Positions 7,486-15,791 of a DNA stretch of 64,000 nucleotides are shown piece by piece. The stretch is taken from the NCBI GenBank assembly GCA_028714255.1, contig JAQTMR010000001.1, positions 1-64,000 of the forward strand. Direction: 5' to 3'. Position 1 is the stretch's first letter, and each line of letters begins with the position of its first letter. Under the pieces are notes generated by a model. That model made no database searches. It worked only from the letters and a program-made list of their open reading frames with translations, and was not told where the DNA came from. The position numbers and the translations under genes were made by a program. Origin of the DNA: Phycisphaerae bacterium. Its GTDB lineage: Bacteria > Planctomycetota > Phycisphaerae > Sedimentisphaerales > Anaerobacaceae.

Positions 7486-8820
7486 ATGCAGCAGGCTATA
7501 TTACAATTAGCGTTGGACCACGAAAATCTTGCCCGCGCCCTGAAGGCCGCTGAAGAAGCGATACAGGGAGGCGCAGACTGGCTGGAAGCTGGTACGCCTC
7601 TTATCAAGAGCGAAGGACTCGACGCAGTTCGAGAACTAAGACGGCGGTTTCCATCCGCGACTATCGTCGCGGATATGAAGATAATGGACGCAGGGCGCCT
7701 GGAGACAGAATGCGCCGCCAAGGCCGGTGCCAATATTATTCATGTTCTCGGCCCGGCATCAGACGCTACTATAATCGAGTGCATCGAGGCCGCCAGACGC
7801 TATGACGCGAAAATCACCGTTGACCTGCTCGGCCTTGAAACCACAGAGCGAATGGTGCAGCGGGCAAAGGAAGTTGAAATAATGGGCGCATCTTCGGTCT
7901 GCATCCATACCCCGATAGATATGCAGATGCGAGGCGAGCTGCCGTTCGAAGATTTGGAGATGGTGGCATCGGCGGTAAGCATCCCGGTCGCAGTGGCGGG
8001 AGGAATTAATTCTGAAAACGCTTTGGACGCAATCGAAGCAGGTGCAACCATAGTCATTGTCGGCGGGGCAATCACAAAATCGCCCGACGCAAAAAAGGCA
8101 ACAGAGACAATAAAGAAAGCTATCAGCAAAAGAATCAGAATAGAGACTGACTTCTTCAAACGAGGAGATGAAAAAAGTATTGCCGAGGTACTGGCGAAAA
8201 CTTCCGCCGCCGATATAACTGAAGCTCTGCACAATTCCGGCGCTATGGAAGGAATAAAACCGATTTCAGCGGAACTAAAAATGGTCGGCCGGGCCTTAAC
8301 GGTATGGACCTATCCGGGCGACTGGAGCAAGCCCGTTGAAGCGATAGATATGGCCGAGGAAGGCCAGGTCATTGTTATAGATGCTGGCGGAATACCGCCT
8401 GCGGTCTGGGGGGAGAAAGCCACGAAAAGCTGTCTGCAGCGTAAACTGGCCGGTGTGGTCATCAATGGCGCGATACGCGATGTGGCAGAGATTCGCAAGA
8501 TGAATTTTCCCGCTTACGCGAAACTTATAACGCCGGTAGCAGGCGAGCCGAAGGGACAGGGTATGATTGACGTCCCCGTAAGAATCGGCGGTCAATATAT
8601 TCGCAGCGGCGACTGGATTGTTGGCGACGACGACGGGGTCGTAGTAATCCCGCAGGAAAAAATCGTGGAAATCGCCAACCGCGCCCAGGCAGTTGTCGAA
8701 AGAGAATATCGCGAAATGGCTGAAATCGACGAAGGCAGCACCTTGGGCAAGGTCTCGGAACTTATGCGATGGGAACAGTTGAGAAAGAAAAATGAAAACA
8801 AAAACAACAAAAAACAATAA
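7486..8820 (+). CDS. 3-hexulose-6-phosphate synthase fused to RraA-like domain
   Basis: A 444-residue two-domain enzyme. Residues 1 to about 215 form an OMP-decarboxylase-type TIM barrel with the HPS motif DMKIMD (63-68) and the phosphate-binding AGGINSENALDAIEAGATIVIVGGAI. HPS condenses formaldehyde with ribulose 5-phosphate, or releases formaldehyde in reverse. Residues about 225-430 are RraA-like (VVINGAIRDVAEIRKM), with an R-D-x2-E pattern shared with HMG/CHA-type aldolases. Such fusions are known in archaea and some bacteria, while the role of the second domain is unsettled. The gene overlaps the isomerase gene by 29 bases. The ribosome site is weak (AAGGCGA). Confidence 0.9.
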   Translation: MQQAILQLALDHENLARALKAAEEAIQGGADWLEAGTPLIKSEGLDAVRELRRRFPSATIVADMKIMDAGRLETECAAKAGANIIHVLGPASDATIIECIEAARRYDAKITVDLLGLETTERMVQRAKEVEIMGASSVCIHTPIDMQMRGELPFEDLEMVASAVSIPVAVAGGINSENALDAIEAGATIVIVGGAITKSPDAKKATETIKKAISKRIRIETDFFKRGDEKSIAEVLAKTSAADITEALHNSGAMEGIKPISAELKMVGRALTVWTYPGDWSKPVEAIDMAEEGQVIVIDAGGIPPAVWGEKATKSCLQRKLAGVVINGAIRDVAEIRKMNFPAYAKLITPVAGEPKGQGMIDVPVRIGGQYIRSGDWIVGDDDGVVVIPQEKIVEIANRAQAVVEREYREMAEIDEGSTLGKVSELMRWEQLRKKNENKNNKKQ

Positions 8821-9376
8821 TTTCCGTGAAATCATCTCGGCATGGGCAAAAGCCATGACGGTCATACTGCGGCAAATAGAAAAACAAACCTCGGAAGAGC
8901 TTGTCGAAATGATATTGAAGGCGGACAAGATTTTCGTCGCTGGTCAGGGCAGAAGCGGCCTGATAGGACGTTGTCTGGCGACCCGGCTTACGCAAATTGG
9001 TTTTCAAGTGCATGTGCCGGGGAACGCAACGTGTCAGAAAATAGAAGCTGGTGATTTGATGATTGCGATTTCCTGCCGGGGAACGACAATGACCACTGTA
9101 GAGTTTGCGCGAATTTCCCGAGACGCCGGCGCAAAGGTCGCGGTAATAACGGCATCCGACAATTCAACTCTGACTAAACTTGCCGATAAGGTAATTTTGA
9201 TTGCGGCAAATGACGAAAAAATCAGGAAAAAGTGCAAATACGTTGTTGGCCCGAGTAATAATACCCTGTTCGAGCAGACCGCCCTGTTGTATTTTGACGC
9301 ACTGATACATATCATTCTGAAGCGAAAAGGAATTTCAATAAATATAATAAATCAAAAGCACGCCAATCTCGAATAG
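8792..9376 (+). CDS. hxlB: 6-phospho-3-hexuloisomerase (SIS domain)
   Basis: A 194-residue SIS-domain protein interconverting hexulose 6-phosphate and fructose 6-phosphate. VAGQGRSGLIGRCLA (residues 49-63) is the sugar-phosphate loop, and SCRGTTMTTVEFARISRDAGAKVAVIT the second phosphate segment. The C-terminal GPSNNTLFEQTALLYFDALI matches the PHI signature, where the Glu is thought to be catalytic. Its start lies inside the last 29 bases of the HPS-RraA gene, suggesting translational coupling. HPS and PHI together define the ribulose monophosphate module. Confidence 0.92.
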   Translation: MKTKTTKNNNFREIISAWAKAMTVILRQIEKQTSEELVEMILKADKIFVAGQGRSGLIGRCLATRLTQIGFQVHVPGNATCQKIEAGDLMIAISCRGTTMTTVEFARISRDAGAKVAVITASDNSTLTKLADKVILIAANDEKIRKKCKYVVGPSNNTLFEQTALLYFDALIHIILKRKGISINIINQKHANLE

Positions 9377-9393
9377 GATTTGAAAGAGAACGT

Positions 9394-10017
9394 ATGTATC
9401 TCGAAGGCAAGTTTAAGGAATACATGGATGATTTAGCGGCGAAGAAGTCCGCACCCGGCGGAGGCAGCGCCGCCGCTGCCGTCGGCGCAATGGGAGTGAG
9501 CCTGCTCAGTATGGTCGCAAATTTCACGCTCGGCAAAAAAGAATATCAATATGTTGAGCCGGAAATTCGTGAGATTTTATCCTCGTCGGAAAAATTGCGG
9601 ATAGTTTTAGAACAGCTTGTGGACGAGGACGTTGCCGCATACAAAAAAGTCTCCGAAGCCTACAAAATGGCAAAGGAGACCGAAGAAGAGAAAAAGGCGA
9701 GGGCCGAAACAATACAGGCCGCTTTGAGGATTGCAATGGAAGCTCCTCTGGCAGTTTGCAGGAACTTATACGAGGCGGCGAAGCTCTGCCGGCCGTTGCT
9801 GGAAAAAGGAAATACCAATCTGGTAAGCGACGTTGGCGTCGGCGCCGAATTTATTGCGGCTGGCTTTGTCGCGGCCCTGTTAAATGTTGAAATAAATCTG
9901 GCATCGATTGATGACAGCGGCCTCGCGGCAAATATCAGGCAGGAATTATCCGAAAAAGAAAAAAAGATACAGCTTATCAGGGAAAAAGTCGTTAGCAAAA
10001 CAAAGGAGAAAATCTAA
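9394..10017 (+). CDS. fchA: FchA-type methenyltetrahydrofolate cyclohydrolase / cyclodeaminase family protein
   Basis: A 207-residue all-alpha protein of the formiminotransferase-cyclodeaminase family. The diagnostic APGGGSAAAAVGAMG lies at about residues 20-34, and VGVGAEFIAAGFVAALLNVEINLAS near 145 is the second conserved segment. FchA converts methenyl-THF to formyl-THF in serine-cycle methylotrophs and in some acetogens. In this C1 cluster cyclohydrolase activity is more likely than formimino-THF deamination, because no histidine-degradation genes are nearby and the next gene (FolD-like) lacks the usual cyclohydrolase residues. Its TAA shares a base with the folD ATG (TAATG). Confidence 0.88.
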   Translation: MYLEGKFKEYMDDLAAKKSAPGGGSAAAAVGAMGVSLLSMVANFTLGKKEYQYVEPEIREILSSSEKLRIVLEQLVDEDVAAYKKVSEAYKMAKETEEEKKARAETIQAALRIAMEAPLAVCRNLYEAAKLCRPLLEKGNTNLVSDVGVGAEFIAAGFVAALLNVEINLASIDDSGLAANIRQELSEKEKKIQLIREKVVSKTKEKI

Positions 10018-10937
10018 TGGTGGCAACTTTATTAGAGGGACAACAACTGGCTTCTAAAATCAAGGAAGGTTTAAAAAAAGACATCGACGCCCTGAAGTCG
10101 AAAGGCTTTGTGCCGCATCTTGCAGCGGTGCAGGTCGGAGAAAATGCCGCTTCGAGAGTATATATCAATCAGCAGAAAAAATCCTGTGAAGAGATTGGCA
10201 TCGAATATGAACTTAAAGAGCTGCCTGCCTCTACCACTGAGAATGAGATGCTGGATTTCATTGACAAACTGAATCAGGACGACGCGGTTACCGGGGTAAT
10301 TCTTATGATGCCCCTGCCTAAAAACATAGATGCCCGCCGGGTACAGGTCAGGATTTCGCCTGACAAGGACGTGGAAGGAATGCACCCTGCCAATATGGGC
10401 AAATTGGTTTACGGGGAAATGGGACTTGCTCCCTGCACGGCAAGGGCGGCGGTAGAGCTTTTGAAGTCAAGCGGAGTCGAGCTAAAGGGCAAAGAGGTCG
10501 TTGTGGTAGGACATTCGGAGATTGTCGGAAAGCCCATTATGCTGATGCTTCTGGCTTCGCAGATGGAATCACCTACCCCTGTTGTTTGCCACATCGCCAC
10601 TAAAGACCTGTGCTTTCATACAAAAAGAGCAGACGTCATACTTGTCGCCGTCGGCAAGCACGGACTGATAAAAGCCGATATGGTAAAGGACGGCGTCATT
10701 GTCATTGATATCGGCATCAATAGAGTCCCCGTCACCGACCAGAGCGGCAAGGGAGTTTTGAATGAAAAAGGCAAACCGAAAATGAAAACCACAGGGGACG
10801 TCGATTTTGAGGCCATTAAGGAAAAGGCAAGCTTCATTACACCCGTTCCCGGCGGCGTCGGGCCTGTAACGACAACAATGCTGCTTTACAATACGGTAGA
10901 ATCCGCAAAACTGATGGCGGATAAATCCGCAAAATAG
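10017..10937 (+). CDS. folD: FolD-family methylenetetrahydrofolate dehydrogenase with altered cyclohydrolase residues
   Basis: A 306-residue FolD homologue. The N-terminal folate domain is followed by a Rossmann domain with VVVGHSEIVGKPIM (about 162-175) and the hallmark ITPVPGGVGPVT. Aligned by eye to E. coli FolD, the catalytic Lys54 (YVASKRK) is Gln53 here (YINQQKK), Gln98 is Met97 (ILMMPLP) and Asp121 is Glu120 (DKDVEGMHP). Those positions support cyclohydrolase chemistry in bifunctional enzymes, so this protein is probably a monofunctional dehydrogenase whose partner is the adjacent FchA. A good AAGGAG precedes the ATG. Cofactor preference cannot be settled by inspection. Confidence 0.9.
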   Translation: MVATLLEGQQLASKIKEGLKKDIDALKSKGFVPHLAAVQVGENAASRVYINQQKKSCEEIGIEYELKELPASTTENEMLDFIDKLNQDDAVTGVILMMPLPKNIDARRVQVRISPDKDVEGMHPANMGKLVYGEMGLAPCTARAAVELLKSSGVELKGKEVVVVGHSEIVGKPIMLMLLASQMESPTPVVCHIATKDLCFHTKRADVILVAVGKHGLIKADMVKDGVIVIDIGINRVPVTDQSGKGVLNEKGKPKMKTTGDVDFEAIKEKASFITPVPGGVGPVTTTMLLYNTVESAKLMADKSAK

Positions 10938-10965
10938 CTCTAAGCACAATCAAAGCAAAGAATTC

Positions 10966-11769
10966 TTACTTCTCTTCCTCGGGTTTATTCAGCAGGCCCT
11001 TAAGATTCTTCATAAGTTCGGTGCCGCCTTCTTTGCCTTCTTTAAAAAGTCTTTTCCCTTCTTTACCCAGCTTCGTGGTCATGCCGAGGGTTGATTTCAT
11101 CGCACTGGTCATCTCTTCAGGCAAAACGCCCGTTCCTTTATCGGCCACGCCTGCCGCGATAGCCAGTAAGATTTTGCTGGACAGCTTGGCTGTGTCCAAT
11201 TTGTTATCGCTGCCTAAATCGGTCATCACGATAGGGTCAAGCTTTAGTGTAATGGTATCTGTCTTGCCGGGAATGGGCAATAATTTTGCCTCAACTGTTA
11301 CGTTTAAAATTTCAAGTTTATCTATATGAAGTTTTTTCCCGGATGGCTCAGATGCCTTACCTTCTTTGGCTGGGATTGCTTTTATAACGTCATTAATATT
11401 GTTGGAAATGCCTCGTTGTTCAAGCACAACATTTACGCCATCGAGTTTTAGCTCTCTTATTTTGACCACATCACTTAAAAGCGATTTGATGTCAACCGAG
11501 ACACTGCCCTCTTTTAATTCAAGCATCTTTTTGTATTGATAACCAGCCGGATTATTAATCGAAAGATTACTAATACCGAGCCTGCCTGCCATAATCGAAA
11601 GGTCAATATCCCCAACACTTACCCCAACGTTTAAGGTTTTGGTCGCTGCGGTCTCAATAGCAATTTTGATGGCATATTCAGCAAAAATATCAACGGTTAT
11701 TACCACAGCAACAATCAGAATCAGAACGGCCAGCAAAACGACGCGTACAATTTTAGGTTTCTTTTTCAT
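10966..11769 (-). CDS. AsmA/DUF748-like membrane-anchored protein
   Basis: A 267-residue protein with one N-terminal transmembrane helix (about residues 8-30), followed by a beta-rich periplasmic region (NVGVSVGDIDLSIMAGRLGISNLSINNPAGY) resembling the start of AsmA/TamB/YhdP-type lipid-transport proteins. The C-terminus is basic and low in complexity (GKEGKRLFKEGKEGG). It is much shorter than typical AsmA proteins. A good AGAGAGG site precedes ATG. It follows murA on the same strand with a 74-base gap, so an envelope role is plausible, but the precise function is unknown. Confidence 0.6.
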   Translation of the reverse strand: MKKKPKIVRVVLLAVLILIVAVVITVDIFAEYAIKIAIETAATKTLNVGVSVGDIDLSIMAGRLGISNLSINNPAGYQYKKMLELKEGSVSVDIKSLLSDVVKIRELKLDGVNVVLEQRGISNNINDVIKAIPAKEGKASEPSGKKLHIDKLEILNVTVEAKLLPIPGKTDTITLKLDPIVMTDLGSDNKLDTAKLSSKILLAIAAGVADKGTGVLPEEMTSAMKSTLGMTTKLGKEGKRLFKEGKEGGTELMKNLKGLLNKPEEEK

Positions 11770-11843
11770 TTTTCAATCCTCTCTTAAACTTTGTTTGTAA
11801 GTTTTTCCGCAATTCCATCGGCAGGTGCGCCCCGCTGCCATAG

Positions 11844-13121
11844 CTATGAAGCTTCGGCAACCCGGGAGATTTTAGCGCCTACCAGATTCAATCTTTCTTC
11901 GATTCTTTCATAGCCCCGGTCGATGTGATAAACTCTGTTGACAACCGTAGTACCCTGGGCAACCATCCCAGCCAGAACCAACGCCGCCGACGCCCGCAGG
12001 TCCGAAGCCATTACCGGGGCGGCAATCAATTTTTTTACACCTGCCACTATAACAGTAGGCCCCTCTTTACGCAAATTCGCCGCCATTCGATTCAGTTCTG
12101 CGATGTGCATAAATCTGTCAGGAAAAACTTTTTCAATCACGATGCTATTACCTTTGGCAAGCGACAGCAGAGCCATAAACTGGGCCTGCAAATCGGTAGG
12201 AAAACCCGGATGAGGCTGAGTGGTAATATCAGCAGGCTTAATCGAACCTTTGCGGGTGACAACACAACCACCCTCTGCGGCCTCGACTGTTACCCCGATA
12301 TTTCTTAACCTGTCAACAACAGCCATCATATCATCGAGCCGACAGTTTTGAATATGCAGCTTGCCCGACGTTATGGCGGCAGCAACCATAAAGGTCCCGG
12401 CCTCGATTCTGTCCGGGATTACCTGATATTCAACGGGCTGTAACTGTTTGACCCCTTCGATAATTAGTCGAGGCGAACCAATGCCGGTTATCTTCGCACC
12501 CATTTTGTTAAGGCAGTTCGCCAAATCAGATATTTCCGGCTCACAGGCAGCCGACTCGATAACGGTTTTGCCCTTTGCCAACGTCGCGGCCATTAACACA
12601 TTAGCCGTACCCAGCACCGTCGAGCCGAACGGCCCGCCCATAAAAATATCTTTGCCCTTCAATCCCCCACGAGGGGCCTCTGCAACAATATTGCCGTTCT
12701 TAAGATGGATTTTTGCGCCGAGTTCAGCCAAACCCCGCAGGTGAATATCAACGGGCCTGTCACCAATCGCACATCCGCCGGGCATCGAAACCTCCACCCT
12801 GCCGTAGCGAGCAAGCACCGGGCCGAGTATGCAAATGCTCGCCCGCATCCTGCGGACAATATCATACTCTCCTATGGGATTATCTATCACATCCGAATCT
12901 ATGCACAAATCCCCGTTTGGGCTTCGGTCCAGCTCGCAACCCAACTGGCAAAGCAACTGGCCAAAAACGGAAATATCAGAAAGATAGGGCACCGATTTTA
13001 TGACCGATTTGCCGGCAGCCAAAATAGCGGCAGCCATTATCGGAAGAGAAGCGTTTTTGGAACCATTCACATTAACCGTCCCTGAAAGCCGAACAGGTCC
13101 CTCAATACGAAATATATCCAT
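11844..13121 (-). CDS. murA: UDP-N-acetylglucosamine 1-carboxyvinyltransferase
   Basis: A 425-residue enzyme of the EPSP-synthase fold performing the first committed step of peptidoglycan synthesis, enolpyruvyl transfer from PEP to UDP-GlcNAc. The UDP-GlcNAc-binding Lys22-Asn23 (NGSKNASLP) is present. The catalytic loop PGGCAIGDRPVDIH contains Cys117, equivalent to E. coli Cys115, predicting fosfomycin sensitivity rather than the Asp-type resistance. C-terminal motifs (FPTDLQAQFMAL, ASDLRASAALVLAGM, RGYERIEERL) are intact. The presence of MurA indicates peptidoglycan, consistent with the L,D-transpeptidase elsewhere in the window. An AAGGA site precedes ATG. Confidence 0.96.
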   Translation of the reverse strand: MDIFRIEGPVRLSGTVNVNGSKNASLPIMAAAILAAGKSVIKSVPYLSDISVFGQLLCQLGCELDRSPNGDLCIDSDVIDNPIGEYDIVRRMRASICILGPVLARYGRVEVSMPGGCAIGDRPVDIHLRGLAELGAKIHLKNGNIVAEAPRGGLKGKDIFMGGPFGSTVLGTANVLMAATLAKGKTVIESAACEPEISDLANCLNKMGAKITGIGSPRLIIEGVKQLQPVEYQVIPDRIEAGTFMVAAAITSGKLHIQNCRLDDMMAVVDRLRNIGVTVEAAEGGCVVTRKGSIKPADITTQPHPGFPTDLQAQFMALLSLAKGNSIVIEKVFPDRFMHIAELNRMAANLRKEGPTVIVAGVKKLIAAPVMASDLRASAALVLAGMVAQGTTVVNRVYHIDRGYERIEERLNLVGAKISRVAEAS

Positions 13122-13227
13122 AATTCATTTTCCTTGAAAAGCAGTCCACATTTTGCAATACTCCGCAAAACGACAGACGAACATAGAACCCGAATGATAC
13201 TAATACAAAACGGGTGAAGTTTCAAGA

Positions 13228-14106
13228 TTGCAAAAGTATATAACGATGAATGTTTTTGAAATTATCAAATCTGCCTACGGCAAAGTCAGCTGCGAAACCG
13301 TGATAGATTTCATTATTTTCCTTCCAGGGGCTCTATTATTCGGCGGTTGGCTGCTTAAAACATCCCTGGGCAGAAAATCTCTGTCAGATTCAGTCCCCCG
13401 TCGGAACAATTTGCCTGCCTATTTGCCCTTTGTCCCGTTATTTATCTGGATAGGGGTCATTTCACTGGCAGCATCAATTACAGAAAAACTCCTGCCCGAC
13501 CTGCAGGACTGGCAGGAAGCTCTCCTGGACAACATTATCCTCTGTACAGGCGCCATAGCAGCGATGGCAGTAATTATCTATATAGCCAGAGCAGGCTTTG
13601 CCAGACGATTAAAAGGATTCGGCCTGAATCTGAGAACAATTCACAAAGATTTACCGGCAGCCCTGCTGAATTTGCTCTCCGTTTGGCCCCTTATAACAGC
13701 GACGATAATTCTGACGATTTATATTGGCAAATTTATATGGGGACAGGATTTCGAGATACAACCACACGAAGAACTCGAACTTATGACAGCATATTCACAA
13801 TTGTCAGTTAGGGCGCTGATTATTGTTACTGCCGTGGCGATAGTGCCTGTATTCGAAGAGATGCTCTTTCGGGGCCTGTTTCAAACAATGCTGCGATGCG
13901 TCACACTAAAACCATGGCTATCAATTACAATAGTTTCCGGCCTGTTCGCACTGGCACATGCAGACGCCGGGCACTGGCCTGCGCTGTTTGTGCTTTCGAT
14001 GTGTATGGGATATGCTTATGAAAAGAGCGGCTCTCTCCTGCGGCCTATCTTTATCCACTCACTTTTTAACGCAACCAGTATTATAGTAACCTTATACAAT
14101 CTGTAA
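13228..14106 (+). CDS. CPBP-family intramembrane metalloprotease
   Basis: A 292-residue multi-pass membrane protein (about seven hydrophobic segments) ending in the CPBP/Abi core: VPVFEEMLFRGLFQTML (the EExxxR motif), LFALAHADAG (conserved His) and LLRPIFIHSLFNATS (third motif). Family members include Rce1-like prenyl-protein proteases and bacteriocin self-immunity proteins; the substrate is not predictable. TTG at 13228 is preceded by GGGTGAAG at suitable spacing, whereas ATG at 13246 has no clear ribosome site. The gene is divergent from murA. Confidence 0.82.
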   Translation: MQKYITMNVFEIIKSAYGKVSCETVIDFIIFLPGALLFGGWLLKTSLGRKSLSDSVPRRNNLPAYLPFVPLFIWIGVISLAASITEKLLPDLQDWQEALLDNIILCTGAIAAMAVIIYIARAGFARRLKGFGLNLRTIHKDLPAALLNLLSVWPLITATIILTIYIGKFIWGQDFEIQPHEELELMTAYSQLSVRALIIVTAVAIVPVFEEMLFRGLFQTMLRCVTLKPWLSITIVSGLFALAHADAGHWPALFVLSMCMGYAYEKSGSLLRPIFIHSLFNATSIIVTLYNL

Positions 14107-14138
14107 CGCCCGGCAAATAGATGCCGGATTACACTTGT

Positions 14139-14753
14139 TCACAGTATCAGCAGCAAAAGTATAACCAGGCCAAAAGATGTTATGATTGTTCCAGTGATTT
14201 TATTCAGCCTGGTCAATTTATCAGGGCTAATCTTCCAGTGAAAGAGAGTGGCAGCACCCCAAAGCATAATCCACCAAAGAGCAGAGCCTATAAATACACC
14301 TGCAACCGACAAGCCTACAGAAAAATAATACGTATCTGACCTTACCGCACCCAAACCGGCGAATACTGCCGCAAAAACGAGAATAGTAACGGGGCTTGTT
14401 AACGCAAGCAAAAAGGTTGACCCGTAATTACCAATATGACTGGGGACACTAACCGAAGAAGCATCTGCCGACTTTGACAGAAAAGTCCTTGTTCCAAGGT
14501 AGCAAAGAAAAAGGCCTCCGAAGAGCTTGAGCCAAAACTGCTCTTGAACTAAAAAGTTTGAGACAAATGTAAGCCCCAAAGCGGCAATCAAGCCGAACAT
14601 AGCATCGGCGGTGGCGGCTCCAAGCCCTGAAACTAAGCCATGGATTCTCCCCTCACCCAAAGTTCGCTGAATACACAGCAGCCCAACCGGGCCAACCGGC
14701 GTGGCAACCAAAAGCCCAACAACAAGACCTTTCAAAAAAATATCGGCAACCAT
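14139..14753 (-). CDS. LysE/RhtB-family amino-acid exporter
   Basis: A 204-residue inner-membrane protein with six hydrophobic helices. The N-terminal GLVVGLLVATPVGPVGLLCIQRTLGEGRIHGLVSGLGAATAD is the LysE-family signature (PxGP plus the G-x-x-x-G-x-G-A-x-x-D helix). It probably exports an amino acid or derivative; the substrate is unknown. A CAGGAAA ribosome site precedes ATG. It is convergent with the CPBP protease gene, 32 bases away. Confidence 0.88.
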   Translation of the reverse strand: MVADIFLKGLVVGLLVATPVGPVGLLCIQRTLGEGRIHGLVSGLGAATADAMFGLIAALGLTFVSNFLVQEQFWLKLFGGLFLCYLGTRTFLSKSADASSVSVPSHIGNYGSTFLLALTSPVTILVFAAVFAGLGAVRSDTYYFSVGLSVAGVFIGSALWWIMLWGAATLFHWKISPDKLTRLNKITGTIITSFGLVILLLLIL

Positions 14754-14837
14754 TAATATTTCCTGTTAAACATCAAATGTCAGCATATTATATTCGGCTT
14801 ATGACACTGTTAGAGAAACGCACGTCAGATATCGTAT

Positions 14838-15614
14838 TTATTTAATATGCAGCACATCAGCCATCGAATAAAGCCCGGGCTTTTTCCCGACAAGCCAGCG
14901 GGCTGCCCGCAGCGCCCCCAGAGCGAAAGTGTCTCTGCTATGTGCGGTATGGTTCAGAGTTATCGTTTCGCCGAGCGTGCTGAAGATTACCGAGTGGATA
15001 CCGGTGATATCCCCTGCGCGGACAGCGTGTATGCCGATAGTGCCTTTTCCCCTTAACGCTTCTTTTCCACTCCTGCCGTGAACGAGGCAATCCGGAAATT
15101 TTTTGCCGGTTGCTTTGCATATATTTTCAGCCAACGTCAGAGCGGAACCGCTTGGGGCATCTTTTTTGAAGCGATGGTGCTGCTCGATTATTTCCGTGTC
15201 ATACTCATCACCAAGCATCGAAGCGACTTTGCCGACCATCTCGAACAAAACGTTCATCCCGACGCCCATATTAGTTCCATATATAACGGGGATTTTTGCC
15301 GAAGCTGTCTTTATCTTCTCGCGTTGTTTATCGCTTAGGCCGGTAGTACCTAAAACCAGCGCAACGCCGGCTTTCAGGCAGTAATCAATGGTCTCATCCG
15401 CCGCTGCCGGCTGCGAGAAATCAATCGCCACATCAGCACCGGCTGGATAGATGCTATCCAGCTTAATATTAAGGCCGGTATCTTTGCCTATATCGGCATG
15501 GCCCTGGCTTTCAACTGCCCCTATAATATCGAATTGGCCGGCCTCTGCCGCCAGCGAAAGGATACGCATGCCCATCCGCCCCGCAGCGCCGACAATTATC
15601 AGTTTAGGTCTCAT
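14838..15614 (-). CDS. dapB: 4-hydroxy-tetrahydrodipicolinate reductase
   Basis: A 258-residue reductase of the lysine/diaminopimelate pathway. The N-terminal nucleotide-binding GAAGRMGMRIL (residues 9-19), the catalytic region EQHHRFKKDAPSGSALTLAE (about 143-162) with the His-His and Lys-x-x-x-x-S-G-T/S-A motif, and the C-terminal HTAHSRDTFALGALRAARWL are complete. It supplies meso-DAP for peptidoglycan cross-links, matching murA and the L,D-transpeptidase. A strong AGGGAGC site precedes ATG. Confidence 0.95.
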   Translation of the reverse strand: MRPKLIIVGAAGRMGMRILSLAAEAGQFDIIGAVESQGHADIGKDTGLNIKLDSIYPAGADVAIDFSQPAAADETIDYCLKAGVALVLGTTGLSDKQREKIKTASAKIPVIYGTNMGVGMNVLFEMVGKVASMLGDEYDTEIIEQHHRFKKDAPSGSALTLAENICKATGKKFPDCLVHGRSGKEALRGKGTIGIHAVRAGDITGIHSVIFSTLGETITLNHTAHSRDTFALGALRAARWLVGKKPGLYSMADVLHIK

Positions 15615-15791
15615 TCTGGCTCCCTTAAGTCCTTGTTATAAATAAGCTGAATAAAAATATAACTGCCGCAATCGGTATTTACAAGCCTAAAGAATTATTT
15701 GCTTGATTACTCCGCCAGGCCAATAGTAAAATAAATACAGGAAGTTGACATAAAAAAAATGGTCTTAAAAAATAGATATTGGAGGTACAAA

